Positions 59,031 to 64,000 of a stretch of DNA of 64,000 nucleotides are shown in pieces. How positions within the stretch are numbered: position 1 is the stretch's first letter; every line of letters begins with the position of its first letter. The notes under the pieces are model-generated. The model saw only the letters and a program-made list of their open reading frames with translations, was not told where the DNA came from and did not search any database. Source of the stretch: Halapricum salinum (GTDB lineage Archaea > Halobacteriota > Halobacteria > Halobacteriales > Haloarculaceae); the NCBI RefSeq assembly GCF_004799665.1, contig NZ_CP031310.1, positions 1,480,887 to 1,544,886 of the forward strand, written 5' to 3'. Both the position numbers and the translations under genes were made by a program.

Positions 59031-59263
59031 CGTTCGATTCGGACCGGGATCCACCACACGCGGCTGCGGCCCCCGACTTTCTTGCTCGTCACGTCAGTCT
59101 TCTCGGCTAGCTCTGTGAGCTTGTTCAATGCCGTCCGGCGCGAGCAGCCGACCTCCTCGGCGATCTCGCTGGCGGTCAGCGGCTCGGCGTAGTCGTCGCG
59201 GTTCTCGAAGACTTTGGTCACGTCGGCCATCGTGTACTCGACGTCGCGTCCTGGCGCTCCCAT
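59027..59263 (-). CDS. Small winged-helix DNA-binding protein
   Basis: A 78-residue protein. A HTH lies at ADVTKVFENRDDYAEPLTASEIAEEVGCSRRTALNKLTELAEKTDVTSKKVGGRSRVWWIPV. The last residues (VWWIP) form the wing. It is likely an autoregulated transcription factor, because a 13-base palindrome lies directly upstream. The longer start at 59263 is kept because the N-terminal RDVEYTMADV is part of the domain in similar proteins. Confidence 0.8.
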   Translation of the reverse strand: MGAPGRDVEYTMADVTKVFENRDDYAEPLTASEIAEEVGCSRRTALNKLTELAEKTDVTSKKVGGRSRVWWIPVRIER

Positions 59264-59264
59264 A

Positions 59265-59296
59265 GTGAACTGTTCACACAGCCGGACGTATTATTT
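59265..59296 (-). promoter_or_regulatory. Leaderless promoter with 13-base palindromic operator
   Basis: The palindrome GTGAAC-T-GTTCAC (59265-59277) lies 2-14 bases before the HTH start codon. The TATA element TATTATTT (59289-59296, plus-strand reading) is 26-33 bases before it. So the palindrome would cover the transcription start. The divergent hydantoinase gene starts at 59364 and may share this control. Confidence 0.65.
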
Positions 59297-59363
59297 CTTA
59301 CGTAGGAACGAGGATCCGACCCGGACCGAGGGGATTTAGCCGGTGGCCCCGGACAGTTCGGCA

Positions 59364-61364
59364 ATGACAACGGTGTGGCTCGGGGTCGACGTCGGCGGCA
59401 CCTTCACTGACGTCGCGCTGGTCGTCGACGGCCAGTTGACGACCGCGAAAGTACCGACGACCGACGACCAGAGCGAGGGGGTCCTCGACGGCATCGAGGT
59501 TGCCTGCGACCGCGCCGGGATCGTCCCTGGCGACGTGGATCGCTTCCGCCACGGAACGACCGTCGCGGTCAACGCGCTGCTGGAAGGCGACGGCGCCGAG
59601 ACGGCGCTCGTCACGACCGATGGGTTCGCAGACGTACTCGAGATCGCCAGACAGGACCGGCCCGCACTCTACGATCTCTCGGTGACGAAACCCGACCCAC
59701 TCGTCCCGCGCGAGCGACGATACACTGTCGATGAGCGTGCGACCCCTGACGGGGTCGAGACGCCCGTCGGTCCCGAGGCCGTTCGCGAACTCGCAGGCGG
59801 TATCGACGCCGAGAGCGTCGCAGTCAGTCTGCTGCATGCCTATGCCCATCCCGAAAACGAACAGCGAGTGGCGGAGATCCTGCGCGAGGAACTCGAGTGC
59901 CCGGTGTCGGCCTCCCACGAGGTGCTGGCGACGGTGCGCGAGTACGAGCGGACTGCCACCACGGTCGCGGAGGCGTTCGTCACACCCGTCGTCGACGCCT
60001 ACCTCGATCGACTGGTGCGTCGGGCGAGCGCGGCCGGTTTGCCCGAACCGCGCGTGATGCAGGGCAACGGCGGCATCGCCGACGTCGACGTCGTTCGCGA
60101 GCACGCTGCGACGACGGTGATGTCCGGGCCTGCCGCGGGGGTCGTCGGGGCGTCGATGCTCGGGGGCGACGGCGCGGGACTGGTGACCTTCGACATGGGC
60201 GGCACGTCGAGTGACGTGAGCCTCGTCCGCAACGGCGAGGCCGTCCAGACCACCGAGGCCGACGTCGGTGGCTATCCGGTCCGAGTCCCGATGGTCGACG
60301 TCCACACCGTCGGTGCCGGCGGCGGCTCGATCGCCTGGGTCGACGAGGGCGGAGCATTGCGGGTCGGACCACGCTCTGCGGGTGCCGATCCCGGCCCGGC
60401 CTGCTACGGCCACGGCGGCACCGAACCGACTGTGACGGACGCGAACCTCTTGCTTGGCTATCTCGGGCCCGACACCGTCCTCGGAGAGGATCTCGAACTT
60501 GCGGTCGAACCCGCTCGCGCGGCGCTGGACGAACTGGCCGACGAAGCGGGACTGGCCGACGCTCGCGTGGCCGCCGAGGGCGTCTACCGGGTCGCCAACG
60601 CCGCGATGACCCGGGCGATCAGGACGGTGACGGTCGAACGCGGTCACGACCCGCGCGCGTTCGCGCTCGTGGCGTTCGGTGGCGCCGGCCCGATGCACGC
60701 CGCCGCGCTGGCCGAGCGGCTGGGGATCGAACGCGTACTCGTCCCGCGGGCCAGCGGCGTCCGTTCGGCCGTCGGCCTGCTCGCGGCCGACGAGGTCCAC
60801 GACGCCGTCCGAACTCACCGGACGCCACTCTCCGAGGCCGATGTCGAGCGGATCGAGTCGATCTACGCCGACCTCGCCGAGCAGGTGCTCGTCGAGAGCG
60901 CCGACTCCGAGGCAGCGACGGTCGACCGCTCGGCGGCCTGTCGCTACGCCGGCCAGCGGTTCGAACTCGACGTCGAGGTCCCCGATCCGTTCGATCCTGC
61001 CGTCGTGACCGACCGCTTCCAGGCCGTGCACGAGCGCGAGCACGGCTACCATCTCGACGACGAACAGGTCGAACTCGTCACGCTGCGGGCCACGGCGACG
61101 ACGCCTGGTGACCCGCCGCCGGTCGGCCACGACGGGGATGGCGATTCGCAACTGGAGACACGCGAGGCAGTCTTCGACGGTGAACTGCGAGAGACGGCGA
61201 TCCACGATCCTGCGCGTCTCAGCGTCGACCAGCAAATCGACGGACCAGCCGTTTTCGAGGGCGGCGAGAGCACGGTCCTCGTCCCCCCGGACTGGACGGC
61301 CACCGTCGACGACCGCGGGACGTTGCGCCTGGAGGCCGCCGACGCCGAGGGAGGTGAGCAATGA
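59364..61364 (+). CDS. Hydantoinase/oxoprolinase family protein, A subunit
   Basis: A 666-residue protein of the HyuA type. The ATP-binding N-terminus is WLGVDVGGTFTDVALV, followed by HGTTVAVNALLEGDG and VMQGNGGIADV. The Hydantoinase_A core has FDMGGTSSDVSLV, DVHTVGAGGGSIAWVD and SAGADPGPACYG. It hydrolyses 5-oxoproline, hydantoins or related lactams with ATP together with the B subunit. The start at 59364 is used because upstream codons fall between the palindrome and the gene. Confidence 0.9.
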   Translation: MTTVWLGVDVGGTFTDVALVVDGQLTTAKVPTTDDQSEGVLDGIEVACDRAGIVPGDVDRFRHGTTVAVNALLEGDGAETALVTTDGFADVLEIARQDRPALYDLSVTKPDPLVPRERRYTVDERATPDGVETPVGPEAVRELAGGIDAESVAVSLLHAYAHPENEQRVAEILREELECPVSASHEVLATVREYERTATTVAEAFVTPVVDAYLDRLVRRASAAGLPEPRVMQGNGGIADVDVVREHAATTVMSGPAAGVVGASMLGGDGAGLVTFDMGGTSSDVSLVRNGEAVQTTEADVGGYPVRVPMVDVHTVGAGGGSIAWVDEGGALRVGPRSAGADPGPACYGHGGTEPTVTDANLLLGYLGPDTVLGEDLELAVEPARAALDELADEAGLADARVAAEGVYRVANAAMTRAIRTVTVERGHDPRAFALVAFGGAGPMHAAALAERLGIERVLVPRASGVRSAVGLLAADEVHDAVRTHRTPLSEADVERIESIYADLAEQVLVESADSEAATVDRSAACRYAGQRFELDVEVPDPFDPAVVTDRFQAVHEREHGYHLDDEQVELVTLRATATTPGDPPPVGHDGDGDSQLETREAVFDGELRETAIHDPARLSVDQQIDGPAVFEGGESTVLVPPDWTATVDDRGTLRLEAADAEGGEQ

Positions 61365-62911
61365 CCGATCTCGACGCGGTCGAACTGGAGATTCTCAGGA
61401 ACCAACTGGAGAGCGTCGCCGAGGAGATGGGCGAAGTGCTGATTCGCGGCGCGTACTCGCCGAACATCACCGAGCGCCGTGACTGCTCGACGGCGCTGTT
61501 CGACGCAGAGGGGCGGATGGTCGCCCAGGCCGAACATATCCCGGTCCACCTCGGCGCGATGCCCGACGCCGTCGAAGTCGTGCTCGAACGCGACCCGAAG
61601 CCGGGCGACGTCTTCGCGCTCAACGACCCCTTCCAGGGTGGGACCCACCTGCCGGACATCACCCTCGTCTCGCCAATCACTCCAGCTGAGGAGGAGATTG
61701 TGGGCTACGCCGTCTCTCGCGCCCACCACGCCGACGTCGGTGGCATGACGCCCGGGAGTATGCCTGCCGGTGCGCGCGAGATCACCCAGGAGGGGCTCCG
61801 TCTGCCCCCGGTCCGACTCGTTTCGGAGGGGTCGGTCGTCGACGATGCCATGTCGATATTGCTGGCGAACGTCCGCGCGCCGGCCGAGCGCCGAGCGGAT
61901 CTGCAGGCACAGTTGGCTGCCAACGAGCGCGGGGCCGAGCGCGTCGGTGAGTTGCTCGAAACCCACGGTGACCGGCTGCTGGCGGCGTTCGACGCCGTGA
62001 TCGACTACTCTCGCGAGCGCGTCGAGCGCGAACTCCGGGAGCTCCCGGACGGCACCTACCGCGCCAGCGACGTGCTGGAGGGCGACGGCGTGATCGATTC
62101 GGACGTCCCGATCGAGGTCACGGTCGAGATCGACGGCGCCGAACTGGACGTGGACTTCGTGGGGACGGCCCCGCAGGTCGAGGGCAACGTCAACGCACCG
62201 ATAGCGGTCGCGAAGAGCGCGGTCTACTACGTCCTTCGGTGTGTGACCGATCCCGACGTGCCGCCGAATCACGGCTGCTACGAGCCGGTGACGGTTCGCG
62301 CACCCGAGGGGTCGCTACTGAACCCGGATCCGCCCGCCGCAGTGGTCGGGGGCAACGTCGAGACGAGCCAGCGAGTCACCGACGTCGTCTTCGCGGCGCT
62401 GGCCGAAGCTGTTCCCGAGCGCGTCCCCGCGGGCGGGCAGGGGACGATGAACAACCTCGTAATCGGCACAGATGCGTTCGCCTACTACGAGACCATCGGC
62501 GGCGGCGCGGGTGCGCGCCCTGACGGCGACGGGCTCTCGGGGGTCCAGGTCGGGATGACCAACACCCTGAACACACCGGTCGAGACCCTGGAGGGGGCCT
62601 ATCCGCTGCGAGTGCAGACCTACGCCATCCGCGAGGGCAGCGGCGGCGCGGGCCGCCATCGCGGCGGGAACGGACTCGTCCGGGAACTCAGGACCGAGGC
62701 CGACGCGACGGTCTCGCTGTTGACCGAGCGGCGTCGCCACGCACCGAAGGGACTGGCCAGTGGCGAGGACGGACAGCCGGGCCGTAATCTGATCGACGGC
62801 GAGGTCGTCGGCGCGAAGACCACCCGGGAAGTTCCTGCCGGGACGGTCGTCAGGATCGAGACGCCCGGCGGTGGCGGGCACGGACCGCCTCAAGACAACC
62901 TTCAGGATTGA
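61361..62911 (+). CDS. Hydantoinase/oxoprolinase family protein, B subunit
   Basis: A 516-residue HyuB-type protein. VELEILRNQLESVAEEMGEVLIRGAYSPNITERRDCSTALFDAEGRMVAQAEHIPVHLGAMPDAV and the FALNDPFQGGTHLPDITLV stretch are the family core. It forms the enzyme with the A subunit, overlapping by four bases (ATGA). A perfect Shine-Dalgarno GGAGGTGA lies at 61350-61357, three bases before the ATG, which is unusual in a mostly leaderless genome and supports translation inside an operon. Confidence 0.9.
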   Translation: MTDLDAVELEILRNQLESVAEEMGEVLIRGAYSPNITERRDCSTALFDAEGRMVAQAEHIPVHLGAMPDAVEVVLERDPKPGDVFALNDPFQGGTHLPDITLVSPITPAEEEIVGYAVSRAHHADVGGMTPGSMPAGAREITQEGLRLPPVRLVSEGSVVDDAMSILLANVRAPAERRADLQAQLAANERGAERVGELLETHGDRLLAAFDAVIDYSRERVERELRELPDGTYRASDVLEGDGVIDSDVPIEVTVEIDGAELDVDFVGTAPQVEGNVNAPIAVAKSAVYYVLRCVTDPDVPPNHGCYEPVTVRAPEGSLLNPDPPAAVVGGNVETSQRVTDVVFAALAEAVPERVPAGGQGTMNNLVIGTDAFAYYETIGGGAGARPDGDGLSGVQVGMTNTLNTPVETLEGAYPLRVQTYAIREGSGGAGRHRGGNGLVRELRTEADATVSLLTERRRHAPKGLASGEDGQPGRNLIDGEVVGAKTTREVPAGTVVRIETPGGGGHGPPQDNLQD

Positions 62912-62955
62912 TCCGATGGAAAACCCTCAAATCGGGGGCCGCCGAAGCCCCGAAA

Positions 62956-63888
62956 GTGAATCGCAATCGCATCGTCGTCCTGGTGGTCGCGGCGGTCTGT
63001 GTCGCCGGCCTCGCGCTGGCGGCTGCGACGGTCTCGACGCCCTCTGCGGAGGATCGGTCCGGCGACGGGACTGGGTTCGGTCCGGAGACTCCTGACGATT
63101 CCGAGGACGGCCAGCTGACGGGTTCGAAGGGTGGTGGCGACCTACCCGAAATCTTCCTGTACGCGGGGGCAGTGATCTTTACTATCACGGCCTTGACGGC
63201 TCTGTATTTCCTCGCGAAGGCGCTCAACGTACGGACCGTCGTCGTGGTCGTCGTCGCGTTCGCTCTCATCCTCCTCGTCGGGATGCTCGTGCTCTCGGCG
63301 GTGCTGGATCTGTCGGCGTTCGTCGGGGATGGCAGACCCGAAGTGACACCCACACCGACGCCCGTAGACGGCGGCGGTGGTGACGGCAACGGGCGGGTCC
63401 CGACCGAGTCACCGACCCAGAACACCGACGTTCCGATCGTCTTGCTCGGGGCCTTCGGCGTCGTCGCCTTGGCGCTCGTCGCGGCGATCTATCGGTTCTC
63501 CGGGACTGATACCGACGTCGCCGTCTCGACACCTGCCGAAGAAGCCGAGTCCGAGACTGGCGATGTCCAGGCCGTCGGCGAGGCTGCGGGCCGCGCAGCC
63601 GACAAGCTCGAGGGAGACTCCGAGACGGTCGAGAACGCGATCTATCGGGCCTGGCGTGAGATGACCGCTGCACTGGAGGTCGAGAATCCGCGAACGACCA
63701 CGCCCGAGGAGTTCGCCGATGTCGCCATCGACGCCGGGATGGTTCCCGACGACGTCCGGGAACTCACCTGGCTGTTCGAGGAGGTACGCTACGGTGACGC
63801 GGGAGTGACCGACGAGCGCGAACAGCGAGCTAGCGAGGCGCTGCGCCGTATCCAGGAGACCTACGCCGGAGGTGACGACGATGTCTGA
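62956..63888 (+). CDS. DUF4129-domain membrane protein
   Basis: About 310 residues from the GTG at 62956 (VNRNRIVVLVVAAV). A signal-like helix is at the N-terminus, then acidic linkers and transmembrane helices at about residues 66-87, 93-118 and 159-177. The C-terminal soluble domain VENAIYRAWREMTAALEVENPRTTTPEEFADVAIDAGMVPDDVRELTWLFEEVRYGDAGVTDEREQRASEALRRI is a DUF4129 domain. In haloarchaea such genes precede DUF58 and transglutaminase genes. A TTG at 62908 that overlaps the hydantoinase stop is an alternative start. Confidence 0.75.
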   Translation: MNRNRIVVLVVAAVCVAGLALAAATVSTPSAEDRSGDGTGFGPETPDDSEDGQLTGSKGGGDLPEIFLYAGAVIFTITALTALYFLAKALNVRTVVVVVVAFALILLVGMLVLSAVLDLSAFVGDGRPEVTPTPTPVDGGGGDGNGRVPTESPTQNTDVPIVLLGAFGVVALALVAAIYRFSGTDTDVAVSTPAEEAESETGDVQAVGEAAGRAADKLEGDSETVENAIYRAWREMTAALEVENPRTTTPEEFADVAIDAGMVPDDVRELTWLFEEVRYGDAGVTDEREQRASEALRRIQETYAGGDDDV

Positions 63889-64000
63889 TGGTGAGATGAC
63901 CGACCGACAGAGCGACGACGGACCGGCCGACGCCGCCGGCAAGGCACGCGTCCCGCTGCCGGACGAACAGCGGGACCGGACGCTTTCCAGTGCCGCGCTC
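63881..64000 (+). CDS. Start of next gene, incomplete at the window end
   Basis: An ATG at 63881 overlaps the DUF4129-gene stop by eight bases. A perfect Shine-Dalgarno GGAGGTGA lies at 63868-63875, five bases before the ATG. The first 40 residues are hydrophilic and acidic (SDGEMTDRQSDDGPADAAGK) with no membrane segment. From synteny in haloarchaea I expect a membrane protein or DUF58-type gene, but the visible part cannot show this. Confidence 0.6.
   Translation, partial: MSDGEMTDRQSDDGPADAAGKARVPLPDEQRDRTLSSAAL

Overview
This window comes from the main chromosome of an extremely halophilic archaeon (class Halobacteria, most like a Haloarcula/Halomicrobium/Halorhabdus-type genome; genus not proven). 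The DNA is GC-rich with strong G/C in third codon positions, and the proteins are rich in Asp and Glu. Archaeal marker genes are present: TFB, TFS, NAC, NreA, a RIO2-type kinase, CetZ, glycerol-1-phosphate dehydrogenase and a PGF-CTERM surface protein. Several genes have a TATA element about 25-35 bases before the start codon, as expected for leaderless haloarchaeal mRNAs.

Layout. 1-385: an intact tRNA-Cys preceded by a broken tRNA-Cys copy and followed by a T-arm-like inverted repeat. 386-8004: methyltransferase, glutaredoxin, purine/pyrimidine NCS2 permease, pyrE, Sua5/TsaC-like protein, a solitary Cas4-like protein, a probable conditioned-medium-induced protein and an ADP-dependent sugar kinase. 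8005-8604: a large non-coding inverted repeat related to a second block at 31.4-31.8 kb. 8605-17915: glycosyltransferase, histidine kinase, S9 peptidase, HExxH-containing lipoprotein, thiolase, FKBP isomerase and a YbjQ-family protein. 17989-25565: egsA, PAP2 phosphatase, two NAD-dependent epimerases, cetZ and a phosphodiesterase-type enzyme. 25.6-31.3 kb: a Tat lipoprotein, inorganic pyrophosphatase, PadR regulator, rnhA operon and TFB. 31.9-40.9 kb: nreA, small membrane proteins, TFS, trmI-nac, an orphan solute-binding lipoprotein, a PUA protein and a LabA-type NYN protein. 41-46.8 kb: TrmB regulator, M29-like peptidase, a VapBC-type toxin-antitoxin pair, phosphoesterase and a receiver/histidine-kinase hybrid. 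46.9-54.5 kb: pgk-gap, Hsp20, a methyltransferase, a PfkB/KDG-kinase-like protein and a PGF-CTERM surface protein. 54.6-57.3 kb: a complete CbiMNQO-type metal uptake operon. 57.4-64 kb: RIO2 kinase, a two-gene HTH operon divergent from hydantoinase A/B genes, and the start of a DUF4129-type gene cluster.

How the genes work together. Central sugar metabolism is represented by an ADP-dependent kinase, a KDG-kinase-like protein, pgk-gap and a TrmB sugar regulator. Lipid and envelope functions include egsA, PAP2 phosphatase, archaeosortase substrate and Tat lipoproteins. Information processing includes TFB, TFS, TrmI, NAC, RNase HI, NreA, RIO2 and Sua5.

The least conventional content is non-coding. 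(i) Small hairpins share an almost constant GAGCGAAGCGA-type loop but have unrelated stems; two form the insert in the broken tRNA-Cys, and two are inserted in frame in a peptidase gene. (ii) Two roughly 80-base palindromes, both between convergent genes, share one spacing plan. (iii) Two roughly 0.4-0.55 kb non-coding blocks share a set of sequence boxes. (iv) A 32-base tandem repeat contains a palindrome. No CRISPR array, transposase, prophage or rRNA operon was seen.
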